Origin: DATDVL01 sp035290025 | Lineage (GTDB): Archaea; Nanobdellota; Nanobdellia; SCGC-AAA011-G17; DATDVL01 | DNA length: 27,091 nucleotides | NCBI GenBank assembly: GCA_035290025.1 | Contig: DATDVL010000071.1 | Location: forward strand, 1-27,091 | Direction: 5' to 3' | Shown here: piece by piece, positions 7,575 through 13,867 of the stretch | How the letters are laid out: every line of letters starts with the position of its first letter | Position numbering within the stretch: position 1 is the first letter of the stretch | Notes under the pieces: generated by a model | Databases searched by the model: none | What the model was told of the DNA's origin: nothing | The model's input: only the letters and a program-made list of their open reading frames with translations | Program-made: the position numbers and the translations under genes

Positions 7575-8174
7575 CTACGCAGCCCGATTTACACGATCCA
7601 TCAAAGAATCCTTACGCGGCAACTGAAATAAACGACCCTGCTTCGCATCACGATCAAAACGATCAACCGCCTGCTTCACTGCATACTTATCCGCCTGATG
7701 CACATAACGATTCGTCAAGTCTAACAAACTACCGGGCAATAAAAAAGACAAACCTTCATACACAATATTCTTCAAAAAACCCATCAAATCATGTGTCTTA
7801 CCCAAATAATAACTATTATACGCCATCTTTGCAGGAGCCTCAACAATCTCTTTAGCAGCAGACAAAGCAAACCCTGAACCACCCATGATTTTCATATAAT
7901 CAGCAACAGCATCAACAGGAACCAAAGCATGATCATACGTATCCAACAAACCAGCAAAATGATGCAAACGACCATTCTCCGCATTTGTATCAACCAAATG
8001 ATGACGCAAAACATCCTCTAAACGATTATACTCATCACGAGACTTAGAACCCTGCAATGCCAAACGAACAGGATCATAACTCTTTGCTTTAGCTAACTGA
8101 TCATCAACATTAGGACTTACCAAAGCAGGAACAGCCCACTTACCTGCATCACGCAACTTGTTTAATAAACTCAT
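7575..8174 (-). CDS. Hypothetical protein, 199 aa
   Basis: Mostly helical and charged; no family recognised. A single hydrophobic patch, LKNIVYEGLSFLLPGSLLDL (about 134-153), may touch a membrane. The C-terminus is basic (KQAVDRFDRDAKQGRLFQLPRKD). It starts one base after the stop of the CBS-domain gene, so it is the third gene of a tight minus-strand operon and is probably translated together with it. Nothing in the sequence shows catalytic motifs. Confidence 0.7.
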   Translation of the reverse strand: MSLLNKLRDAGKWAVPALVSPNVDDQLAKAKSYDPVRLALQGSKSRDEYNRLEDVLRHHLVDTNAENGRLHHFAGLLDTYDHALVPVDAVADYMKIMGGSGFALSAAKEIVEAPAKMAYNSYYLGKTHDLMGFLKNIVYEGLSFLLPGSLLDLTNRYVHQADKYAVKQAVDRFDRDAKQGRLFQLPRKDSLMDRVNRAA

Positions 8175-8175
8175 A

Positions 8176-8553
8176 TTAACACGTACCTGCCTTCACTTGA
8201 TTAGAAAACGGCAAAAGACCGACCAACTTACCCTCACGCGTAATAGGCATAAAGAAAACATTCTTTTTTACCATATGCATAAACGCATGCTCAATAGACA
8301 TACTCTCTTCCAAACTATCAATAGGATGTGTCATAATATCAGCAGCAGTAACCACACGAGCATCCTTATCTTGTGCAACCAAACGCGTAACAATATCATG
8401 CATACTTACAATACCTACAGGCATCTGATTCTCAACAACAATAACATGCTTCACTTTTTCAGCAACCATCTTCTGAGCGACAGTAACAATAGTATCTTTC
8501 TTCTCAACCATCACCGGTTGTATCAATTTACATTCCATAATCTTGGTCATCAT
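8176..8553 (-). CDS. CBS-domain pair protein
   Basis: 125 residues forming two tandem CBS motifs with no attached catalytic domain: IQPVMVEKKDTIVTVAQKM with HVIVVENQMPVGIVSMHDI, then DIMTHPIDSLEESMSIEHA with FFMPITREGKLVGLLPFS. Such Bateman modules bind adenosine nucleotides and act as energy sensors. Three ATGs lie near the start (8553, 8550, 8538), all within the 3' end of the preceding gene; any may be used, and MECKLIQPVM (8538) still keeps the full domain. The partner it regulates is unknown; the flanking genes of the operon are candidates. Confidence 0.85.
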   Translation of the reverse strand: MMTKIMECKLIQPVMVEKKDTIVTVAQKMVAEKVKHVIVVENQMPVGIVSMHDIVTRLVAQDKDARVVTAADIMTHPIDSLEESMSIEHAFMHMVKKNVFFMPITREGKLVGLLPFSNQVKAGTC

Positions 8554-9106
8554 CAGCCACCTCGCTTTCTAAATCTCTTGATATTCTAAGTAACCTGCTA
8601 TTTTCTTGTGTAGCAGTGATTAAATCTCTTTCTCTTTTACCGCGAACATAATTACCTAAACCTTTCAAAGCGCCATAAGCGGCACCTATACCTAAACCTA
8701 AAGCTAACCAGCTTGATGTATAATGACTTGGTTGCAACGCAGGAGGCTGTTCTTGCGTGCGCGGCTTATCATCAACCTGTTCAAGATACTTAGGTTCTTT
8801 GATACCATGCTCTTCACGCCAAGCTTTCTTCTCTTCTGGTGTTCTACCTAGTACTCTATCCCAGACATCAGCGACTTTTTTATCAACGCCGATAACTGTT
8901 TCTCCTGCCTTGCCACCCTTCTCAACCATGACTTCACCAACTTTTTCATCGACTTTTGCAGCTTCAGGAATAATAGTATTGTGCATAGCATCACTGAAAA
9001 CACCCGCACCCCAACCGATAAGACCACCAATAGCTGCTCCTTTAACAATATCAAAACTGTAAACTAATTTTTCTGGTAAATACTGTATTCTAGGCTTTTT
9101 AATCAT
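8528..9106 (-). CDS. Hypothetical protein with Gly-rich hydrophobic segments
   Basis: 192 residues. Two Gly/Ala-rich hydrophobic stretches, IVKGAAIGGLIGWGAGVFSDA (about 20-40) and SWLALGLGIGAAYGALKGLG (about 131-150), flank a charged central region with Val-Asp-Lys repeats (KVDEKVGEVMVEKGGKAGET) and a Pro/Gln linker. The end is an acidic helix. This resembles membrane-associated structural proteins, but I recognise no family. A TATA box (TTTAAA, 9130-9135, minus) lies 26 bases before the ATG, so this is the first gene of the operon. Its 3' end overlaps the CBS gene by up to 26 bases. Confidence 0.7.
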   Translation of the reverse strand: MIKKPRIQYLPEKLVYSFDIVKGAAIGGLIGWGAGVFSDAMHNTIIPEAAKVDEKVGEVMVEKGGKAGETVIGVDKKVADVWDRVLGRTPEEKKAWREEHGIKEPKYLEQVDDKPRTQEQPPALQPSHYTSSWLALGLGIGAAYGALKGLGNYVRGKRERDLITATQENSRLLRISRDLESEVADDDQDYGM

Positions 9107-9129
9107 ACTACTATTACTACGACTAACTA

Positions 9130-9135
9130 TTTAAA
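9130..9135 (-). promoter_or_regulatory. TATA box of the CBS operon
   Basis: TTTAAA is centred about 26 bases upstream of the ATG at 9106, consistent with a leaderless transcript. Confidence 0.5.
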
Positions 9136-9188
9136 CCTTTCTATTGTAACTACTTTTAAGTTACTATACATATTTCCCCTTTTGGTCC

Positions 9189-9228
9189 ACCGTAAAACCT
9201 ACGGAAACGCATACGGTAGCCTTATATA
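9189..9228 (+). promoter_or_regulatory. Promoter with repeated CCGTA/TACGG elements
   Basis: TTATATA at 9222-9228 is the likely TATA box, giving a leader of about 40 bases before the zinc-ribbon gene at 9291. Just upstream, CCGTA (9190-9194), TACGG (9200-9204) and TACGG (9212-9216) form overlapping inverted repeats, which may be an operator for this gene or for the divergent operon. Confidence 0.4.
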
Positions 9229-9261
9229 CTCGAATTAGAACCATTCAGCAATATACATAAA

Positions 9262-9277
9262 CTGATGACATCATCAG
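9262..9277 (+). promoter_or_regulatory. Inverted repeat in leader, abutting the ribosome site
   Basis: CTGATGA-CA-TCATCAG is a 7+7 inverted repeat with a two-base centre. Its last base is the first G of GGAGG (9277-9281), the ribosome site nine bases before the ATG at 9291. It could be a protein operator; a two-base loop is too short for a closed RNA hairpin without opening inner pairs. Confidence 0.4.
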
Positions 9278-9290
9278 GAGGAAAACAACA

Positions 9291-9440
9291 ATGCCAGGAT
9301 TTGACCGCCCAAGAAATATGGGACCGCGAGAAACGCATAAAGCAGTCTGTTCTAAATGCAACAATGAATGTGAAGTACCATTCAAGCCGCAAGAAGGACG
9401 ACCCGTTTACTGCAAAGATTGCTACAAGAAAAGAGAATAA
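9291..9440 (+). CDS. Small zinc-ribbon protein, CxxC-x17-CxxC type
   Basis: 49 residues: Cys20-SK-Cys23, NNECEVPFKPQEGRPVY, then Cys41-KD-Cys44, followed by YKKRE. The spacing is exactly CxxC-x17-CxxC with the VPFKP and GRPVYC pattern, which matches the small CxxC-x17-CxxC domain family found in DPANN archaea and candidate-phyla bacteria. It most likely binds one zinc; the role is unknown, possibly nucleic-acid binding. A strong GGAGG site nine bases upstream supports the start. A longer frame overlapping it in another register is spurious. Confidence 0.88.
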   Translation: MPGFDRPRNMGPRETHKAVCSKCNNECEVPFKPQEGRPVYCKDCYKKRE

Positions 9441-9471
9441 ACAAATTCCCTTTCCTAAATCTTCTAAATAA

Positions 9472-9490
9472 TTTTTTCTTTTTTTTCTTT
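9472..9490 (+). terminator. T-rich terminator after the zinc-ribbon gene
   Basis: Runs of six, eight and three T separated by single C residues follow the gene, a strong archaeal-type termination tract ahead of the tRNA promoter. Confidence 0.6.
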
Positions 9491-9508
9491 ACCACCTGAA
9501 AAGATACC

Positions 9509-9518
9509 TTTAAAAAAC
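9509..9518 (+). promoter_or_regulatory. TATA box of the tRNA gene
   Basis: TTTAAAAAAC is centred about 28 bases before the first base of the tRNA at 9541, correct for an archaeal tRNA promoter. Confidence 0.55.
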
Positions 9519-9567
9519 AAAAGAGAGAATGCTAGACCACGCCCAGGTAGCTCAATCAGTGGAGCAT

Positions 9568-9585
9568 TAGTAAAAGACTGCTCAG
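9568..9585 (+). other. tRNA intron 1, 18 bases, position 27/28 (noncanonical)
   Basis: Central helix GAGC (9562-9565) pairs with GCTC (9580-9583). The 5' bulge is AT^T (9566-9568) and the 3' bulge AG^A (9584-9586). The inner helix AGT/ACT closes an AAAAG loop. Cutting at the standard BHB positions produces the exact TACCC strand needed to pair with GGGTA. The outer helix is weak (one clear pair), so this is a relaxed BHB. Confidence 0.82.
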
Positions 9586-9595
9586 ACCCTTGGTA

Positions 9596-9610
9596 AGCTA
9601 ACCTTCAAAG
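9596..9610 (+). other. tRNA intron 2, 15 bases, canonical position 37/38
   Basis: The outer helix is the anticodon stem. Central helix TTGG (9590-9593) pairs with TCAA (9605-9608). The 5' bulge is TA^A (9594-9596) and the 3' bulge AG^A (9609-9611). Only eight bases (9597-9604) remain as the intron loop, close to the minimum size for a BHB intron. Confidence 0.85.
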
Positions 9611-9647
9611 AGGGTAAGGTTATGAGTGCAATTCTCATCCTGGGCTT

Positions 9648-10406
9648 TTATTTTTTAAAGGACTTGTCAGCAATCTTCCATAACTGCTCAAAATGATTTC
9701 GATAGGTCTTAGCCGTGCCCTCATGCTCAATCATAACTACTGTAATAGGATTCCCCCAAATAATCAATACAACCTTTTTTCCATATATCATTGTGTTCGT
9801 CGGATTAAATTGCTCTCCTTCTAAAAAACGATACTGCGTCGTAGGAGCTGCCTCTTTATCAAACAAGAACACACCTTCTCTTTTCATAGCAATAACTCGT
9901 TCCTTAATCTTTTCTTTTTTAAGATCCCTAAAATACTGCTTCATAAAAATAGGAATAGCTTCCTCAAACTTTTGTTCTTCAATAGAAAGAATAAGAATTT
10001 CTTGTTTACTCTTAATAACATCTTTTAAAAAATATTTTAAACCTTCCTTTCCACGGAAAATTTCAATCTTTGTATCTTCTTTAGGAGCAGCCATCATTGC
10101 CTCTAAATCAGGAATTAGCTCATTCACTGCAGTTTCTTGTTCTTCTAACTTTTTCTTCTTTTCATCTATGTAATGCTTTATTTTTTCTGGAGCTGTTGCT
10201 TGGAAGAACTTCTTTGGGCCCTGATATAAAGACGTAACTAATCCTTTATCCATAAGCTTTTCTAACTTATCGTAAACATGAACACGATAAATGCCTGTTT
10301 TTTGACTAATATCATAAGCTGTAACCGTACTTGACTTGAGCAAATAGACATAAATTTTAATTTCATTATCTGAAAGGCCTAATTCTCGCAAAATGCCTGT
10401 TTTCAT
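9648..10406 (-). CDS. TrmB-family transcriptional regulator
   Basis: 252 residues. The N-terminal winged helix (about 1-80) reads LRELGLSDNEIKIYVYLLKS, TAYDISQKTGIYRVHVYDKLEKLMDKGLV and PKKFFQATAPEKI, the TrmB/DUF118 pattern. A coiled coil (KHYIDEKKKKLEEQETAVNEL) follows, then an effector-like domain with IEIFRGKEGLKYFLKDVI and EILILSIEEQ. TrmB proteins bind palindromic DNA and often respond to sugars, but the classical sugar-binding extension is not evident at this length. The gene is divergent from the sigma-like operon, with a 19-base inverted repeat between them, so control of that operon is likely. Its stop lies two bases from the convergent tRNA end. Confidence 0.88.
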   Translation of the reverse strand: MKTGILRELGLSDNEIKIYVYLLKSSTVTAYDISQKTGIYRVHVYDKLEKLMDKGLVTSLYQGPKKFFQATAPEKIKHYIDEKKKKLEEQETAVNELIPDLEAMMAAPKEDTKIEIFRGKEGLKYFLKDVIKSKQEILILSIEEQKFEEAIPIFMKQYFRDLKKEKIKERVIAMKREGVFLFDKEAAPTTQYRFLEGEQFNPTNTMIYGKKVVLIIWGNPITVVMIEHEGTAKTYRNHFEQLWKIADKSFKK

Positions 10407-10440
10407 GATATTTTTTTATATTGTCTAGTACTTAAATATT

Positions 10441-10459
10441 TCGTACTATACTGGTACGA
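10441..10459. promoter_or_regulatory. Inverted repeat operator in the divergent TrmB/sigma-like promoter
   Basis: TCGTAC-N7-GTACGA lies directly beside the TrmB TATA box (TTAAATATT, 10432-10440, minus) and upstream of the ACTAAATAC box (10466-10474) of the other direction. It is placed to control both promoters; TrmB is the obvious candidate ligand (inferred). Confidence 0.55.
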
Positions 10460-10482
10460 CAAATAACTAAATACTCTCCAAG

Positions 10483-10500
10483 TATTACTAAGAAGTAATA
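10483..10500 (+). promoter_or_regulatory. Inverted repeat in the 5' leader of the 173-aa gene
   Basis: TATTACT-AAGA-AGTAATA is a 7+7 inverted repeat ending just upstream of AAAGGAG. Its half-site AGTATTACT matches the operator half of the first toxin-antitoxin pair at 7479-7487. It could be a DNA operator or a small RNA hairpin with a four-base loop. Confidence 0.4.
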
Positions 10501-10517
10501 AAATTAAAGGAGAAATT

Positions 10518-11039
10518 ATGAAACCATTAACTATTGATGATGTTTTAGAAATTAACCACAAAGGACACGGTAGATTTTACGTTAGAAAAGACCACCCTGA
10601 CTTAGCTATTGCTGAACGTGTCATTGACGAAATAGAATATTTTGGCCAAGGATATTTAGGAAATGGAATTGTTATCACTCATAAACCCTTTACTCATCCG
10701 CAACTTTTAGTAGCAGTTGAACCTGGCCAGAATCTTCGCCATACTGCTGACTACTATCCAGAAAAATTAAAACGTATACTTCAAGAGGAAGAACAGAAAA
10801 AACGAAGAAAAGTACGCGTGGTACACCTAACCCCTGTAGAAGGAAAGATACTTCATGTACATTCTGCTCAAAGATCATTTCATGCAACATCCCATGATAT
10901 AGGAATACACCTAGAACATGACTTCCTACAAATACACTACCAAGCACCCTCAACAACTAGTAATACTGTTCTAGCACAGTTTGCATTATTAATACAAGAA
11001 TCATGGAAAAAACCAGGTATTTTTACACAGGAGAGATGA
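10518..11039 (+). CDS. Hypothetical protein, 173 aa
   Basis: No family recognised. Soluble and His-rich: INHKGHGRFYVRKDHPD near the start, VVHLTPVEGKILHVHSAQRSFHATSHDIGIHLEHDF in the second half (quoted in part: HVHSAQRSFHATSHD). The repeated His residues could bind metal, but no known motif is seen. An AAAGGAG site lies just before the ATG. It is the first gene of a three-gene operon that ends with the sigma-region-4 protein; its stop overlaps the next start as ATGA, so the two are translationally coupled. Confidence 0.7.
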   Translation: MKPLTIDDVLEINHKGHGRFYVRKDHPDLAIAERVIDEIEYFGQGYLGNGIVITHKPFTHPQLLVAVEPGQNLRHTADYYPEKLKRILQEEEQKKRRKVRVVHLTPVEGKILHVHSAQRSFHATSHDIGIHLEHDFLQIHYQAPSTTSNTVLAQFALLIQESWKKPGIFTQER

Positions 11040-11827
11040 TGAGACCACTACCTCACGCCGCATTAGGAATGGGAGCAATGTGGATACCCCATGGAACCGA
11101 TGATACTAAAGAATTTACATTTATACATCCCGTAGAAGACCCAGGAACCTACCTAGAAGAAGGAAAAAAAGTTACCCGTTACGGAAACCCCGCTAACAGC
11201 TTTGGAAACCCTGCACCACATGGTGAAATATTAGCACATTTATTGCACGGGGCATACTGCTATCCAGAAGTAAGGAGTGAACCTATTAACGATGGCCCTT
11301 TTGACAACTTTAGATGCGCCATGAGAAGAGGCATCTGGGATTTTAGCCAAAAACTATGGACTAAAAACGGAGTTTTTGTTGTAGATGATCCTCAAGCCGA
11401 AGGACTAGAAAAAAGATTAGACATAAAAGAACTAGAAATAAAAATCCGAGATGGAAAAGAAATAGACGGCGTTGTGGTAAGTAATGATGCAACAACAAGA
11501 TTTGCACCAAAAGAAAGCTATCAAGACAAATGTGGCAGATGGAAACGGACTAACAATGGTCTAGTATTAGCAAATTATGGGCAGATTGGAACTGTATTAC
11601 TCCAGAAAGTTTCTGGAACTTTAAAAGTACCTAGTTTTCATATTGATAGCATTGATGTTCAAGAAGGAGAAGAACCTGTACAAACTGTTTCCTTTTTAAG
11701 CACCTGCGATTCTGGAATGATCTTACGCTTAGGCTCTTCTAGAACGGGTAGAGAAAGACTTTACGCCCTTGAATGTCAGGGTGTTAGGGACAGGTCATCC
11801 ATGATTGGCCCACGATGGACTGAATAA
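11036..11827 (+). CDS. Hypothetical protein, 263 aa
   Basis: The ATG at 11036 overlaps the upstream stop by four bases and has GGAGAG just before it, so it is preferred over the in-frame ATG at 11003. The protein is soluble, with no membrane helix. Visible segments include GNPANSFGNPAPHGEILAHL, a Cys-containing AYCYPEVRSEP, NFRCAMRRGIWDF, KEIDGVVVSNDATTRFAP and FLSTCDSGMILRLGSSRTGR. I recognise no family or catalytic signature. The middle alternates beta strands and turns. Its position between the 173-aa gene and the sigma-like gene suggests a shared function. Confidence 0.7.
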   Translation: MMRPLPHAALGMGAMWIPHGTDDTKEFTFIHPVEDPGTYLEEGKKVTRYGNPANSFGNPAPHGEILAHLLHGAYCYPEVRSEPINDGPFDNFRCAMRRGIWDFSQKLWTKNGVFVVDDPQAEGLEKRLDIKELEIKIRDGKEIDGVVVSNDATTRFAPKESYQDKCGRWKRTNNGLVLANYGQIGTVLLQKVSGTLKVPSFHIDSIDVQEGEEPVQTVSFLSTCDSGMILRLGSSRTGRERLYALECQGVRDRSSMIGPRWTE

Positions 11828-11840
11828 AAGGAGATAAAAA

Positions 11841-12617
11841 ATGACTAAGTACCGACCATCAGACAAACTTACCAGAGAACAACATCAAGAAATAGCTCAT
11901 CTAGTAAATGCTGGAGTTCCTAGAAAAGCATTAGCAGAAGGCTATCACGTCAGCATTCATACCATTCATGCCTTAGCACAGCAAAGAAAAAAATATTTAC
12001 CTTCAGAACTACATATCGCAAGAACACCCGACGAACAAGTCTTCTGGGCAAGAGGAATTTATGGTAATTTATCTCCTGAAGCACGAACCTATATTGATGA
12101 TCATGTCTTTTCACCAGTCATTCGCGATGTAATTACTCATCACCCCACAGCAGAAGAGGGACTTGTTCATGCACTATTTGGAGGAAACCGTGAACGAGAG
12201 CGAACAGAAAGAGTATATACTGCACTCTTAGAAAAAGTAAGAGAACGACACTCTTCTAGAAACCAGGCAGTTATAGGCGGAAAAGACCATTTTTATAAAG
12301 ATCTTGAAGCCTATCTTGCCGCTTATGAACTAGAACACGAACCAGCAGTCGTCCACGCACGGGCACTTTTAAGAGAAAAAGTACAAGATGTTTTAGCGAC
12401 TCTTACCTTTAGGGAAAGAGAAATAATAAAAATGCGTTATGGGATTGGCGACGGCTATACCTACACCCTTGAAGAAGTAGGAGTAATATTCAAAACAACT
12501 AGAGAACGAGCACGACAAATAGAAACAAAGGCAATACGCAAACTTGTCCACCCTCAGCGAGCGAGGAAACTAGAAAGCTTATTAGCAACAGATGACCCAA
12601 AAATAAAACAACCCTAA
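11841..12617 (+). CDS. Protein with C-terminal bacterial sigma70 region 4
   Basis: 258 residues. Residues 182-248 match the region 4 pattern of bacterial housekeeping sigma factors: VLATLTFREREIIKMRYGIG, then YTLEEVGVIFKTTRERARQI as the helix-turn-helix 4.2, then KAIRKLVHPQRARKL. The signature TRERARQIE (220-228) contacts the -35 element in bacteria. There is no recognisable region 2 or its -10 binding motif, so this is not a complete sigma factor. The N-terminus holds a second helix-turn-helix (LTREQHQEIAHLVNAGVPRK to SIHTIHALAQQRKKYL, 10-53). Archaea use TBP and TFB, so it is more likely a DNA-binding regulator built from an acquired sigma domain. AAGGAG precedes the ATG. It is the last gene of its operon, and its 3' end overlaps a convergent gene by four bases. 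Confidence 0.85.
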   Translation: MTKYRPSDKLTREQHQEIAHLVNAGVPRKALAEGYHVSIHTIHALAQQRKKYLPSELHIARTPDEQVFWARGIYGNLSPEARTYIDDHVFSPVIRDVITHHPTAEEGLVHALFGGNRERERTERVYTALLEKVRERHSSRNQAVIGGKDHFYKDLEAYLAAYELEHEPAVVHARALLREKVQDVLATLTFREREIIKMRYGIGDGYTYTLEEVGVIFKTTRERARQIETKAIRKLVHPQRARKLESLLATDDPKIKQP

Positions 12618-13138
12618 ACTTTCAGCCACTCATAAACAACAAAAATATCCTGAGAAGACTTAGAAAAACCACGCAGTTTACCCACCAGCATTTCAATATC
12701 TTTTTCTTTATGATAATAAACCCTATCTTCTTCAGCAGACCTACGCGTCTTCTCACTATTATTTACATCAATAATAATGACTTTACCACCAAAAGCAACC
12801 TTCGCCTGCAAAACAACCAAAGCAGCAGCCAAATCAACCTGTTCATGCAACTGCAACGGACACAAAAGAATATCACAAGCATTATCAGGAATATCCACAT
12901 GCTCAGAAACAATACCATAACGCACATGCACCTTATCAGACTTCACTTCAGCCTTAATCTTTTTCAAACCATCCTTATCCGTATCCACACCAAACCATTC
13001 CTGAAAAGGACCCAGCTGCGAACGAATAGGGGAGTACAAACAATTAAACTCGCCAATAATCCCATCCACGGGTAGCTTACGTGTTTTAGCAACTAAGATT
13101 TGATCTAAGATGTTTTTCTGCGATAACGTTAGTTTCAT
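12614..13138 (-). CDS. Methyltransferase-like protein (degenerate SAM fold)
   Basis: 174 residues. The layout resembles a class I SAM-dependent methyltransferase: a first strand and turn (IIGEFNCLYSPI), an acidic strand end FGVDTD, DIPDNACDILLCPLQLHEQV as the substrate-side strand, and AFGGKVIIIDVNNSEKTRR. The usual glycine-rich GxGxG loop is absent, so SAM binding is doubtful and it may be an inactive or diverged member. A TATA-like TTTTTATAAA (13161-13170, minus) lies about 27 bases upstream of the ATG. The true function is not identified. Confidence 0.55.
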   Translation of the reverse strand: MKLTLSQKNILDQILVAKTRKLPVDGIIGEFNCLYSPIRSQLGPFQEWFGVDTDKDGLKKIKAEVKSDKVHVRYGIVSEHVDIPDNACDILLCPLQLHEQVDLAAALVVLQAKVAFGGKVIIIDVNNSEKTRRSAEEDRVYYHKEKDIEMLVGKLRGFSKSSQDIFVVYEWLKV

Positions 13139-13203
13139 GATTCTCTATTTCTTGAACTTCTTTATAAAAACCTTATTGTCTTCAAACTTTAGAAACCTTT
13201 AAA

Positions 13204-13219
13204 TATGTGTAAACACATA
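13204..13219. promoter_or_regulatory. Palindromic operator of the second toxin-antitoxin pair
   Basis: TATGTGT-AA-ACACATA overlaps the end of the TATA box TTTAAATA (13198-13205) and precedes the ATG at 13228. It sits where a bound antitoxin would block transcription of its own operon. Confidence 0.6.
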
Positions 13220-13227
13220 AATTCCTT

Positions 13228-13449
13228 ATGGTTAATATTACTCTTGCCGTACCCGATGCTTTACACAAACGCATGCAACAACATACTGAGATACGCTGGA
13301 GTGAAGTGGCACGACTTTCTATAGAAGAAAGACTCCGCATCCTTGAAAGCATGGATATCATCCTTAAAAAAAGCAAACTCACGCCGAAAGATATCCGAGA
13401 AATTTCACGCAACGTTAAAAAAGAAACTTTGCAGTCATTCCATGCATGA
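13228..13449 (+). CDS. VapB-type antitoxin
   Basis: 73 residues. MVNITLAVPDALHKRMQQHT followed by RWSEVARLSIEERLRILESM is the standard archaeal VapB ribbon-helix-helix: a beta strand for DNA binding, then two helices. The C-terminal part (KKSKLTPKDIREISRNVKKE) would wrap the toxin. The stop overlaps the toxin ATG by four bases. The TATA box 26 bases upstream indicates a leaderless transcript. Confidence 0.85.
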   Translation: MVNITLAVPDALHKRMQQHTEIRWSEVARLSIEERLRILESMDIILKKSKLTPKDIREISRNVKKETLQSFHA

Positions 13450-13862
13450 ATGTTATTCTTGACGCAAATATTATCATTGCTGCACTCATGAAAGACTCAA
13501 CCATAAGAAGAATTATCATCACGTCTCAACACCTATTCTTTTTTCCCTTACCCTCATTGCTCAGCATACTCAAACACCATCAACTTATTATCAATAAATC
13601 ACAGGTTACCTATCAAGAGTTCTTTAACATCTTAGAAAAACTCTTCATGTTCATTCAACTTATTCCTCAAGAAGAACTGCAAGAAAAGAAATCACTGGCA
13701 AAAACTATCATGGATCACATTGACCCTGAAGATACACCCTTCATCGCGGCAGCACTCTGCAAAAAAGCAACTATCTGGTCAGACGACAAACACTTTCAAC
13801 AACAGACAATACTACCCGTTATGACCACAAAAGAACTTATCGCTTCTTTATACACACCATAA
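13446..13862 (+). CDS. PIN-domain ribonuclease, VapC-like toxin
   Basis: 138 residues. The PIN fold is clear: MNVILDANIIIAAL with the first Asp, then EFFNILEKL, and DPEDTPFIAAALCKKATIWS with the central Asp, followed by DDKHF. The first exon-like helix region (RRIIITSQHLFFFPLPSLLS) is more hydrophobic than usual. Together with the antitoxin it forms a complete type II pair, distinct in sequence from the pair at 6839-7475. Confidence 0.87.
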   Translation: MNVILDANIIIAALMKDSTIRRIIITSQHLFFFPLPSLLSILKHHQLIINKSQVTYQEFFNILEKLFMFIQLIPQEELQEKKSLAKTIMDHIDPEDTPFIAAALCKKATIWSDDKHFQQQTILPVMTTKELIASLYTP

Positions 13863-13867
13863 AAACC

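Larger units (their letters stand above)
9541..9646 (+). tRNA. tRNA-Thr (anticodon GGU) with two introns
   Basis: The acceptor strands GCCCAGG and CCTGGGC pair fully, the D stem is GCTC/GAGC and the T stem ATGAG/CTCAT. Between them, 55 bases replace the expected 22. Removing 9568-9585 and 9596-9610 leaves a 73-base cloverleaf: A26, anticodon stem TACCC/GGGTA, loop TTGGTAA with anticodon GGT (9592-9594), variable loop AGGTT, and discriminator T73 (9646), which is the threonine identity base in archaea. No CCA is encoded. Oddities are a T loop reading TGCAATT (G at position 55) and a D loop without the usual GG pair. A class II tRNA reading fails because no long variable arm pairs consistently. 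The T tract at 9651-9656 may end transcription. Confidence 0.9.

Noticed and set aside
9262..9277. Box C/D guide RNA around TGATGA
   Set aside because: A C-box-like TGATGA is present, but there is no convincing D box, C' or D' arrangement at the right spacing.
9265..9471. A 68-residue frame overlapping the zinc-ribbon gene
   Set aside because: It is in another register, has no recognisable motif, and the 49-residue frame inside it has GGAGG and the full CxxC-x17-CxxC pattern.
9541..9646. A class II tRNA (Leu or Ser) with a long variable arm, stem TTAGT/GCTAA
   Set aside because: TTAGT can pair with GCTAA, but this leaves an 18-base insert in the loop and a 20-base variable region without a consistent arm. 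The two-intron reading gives a perfect 73-base cloverleaf with canonical BHB cuts.
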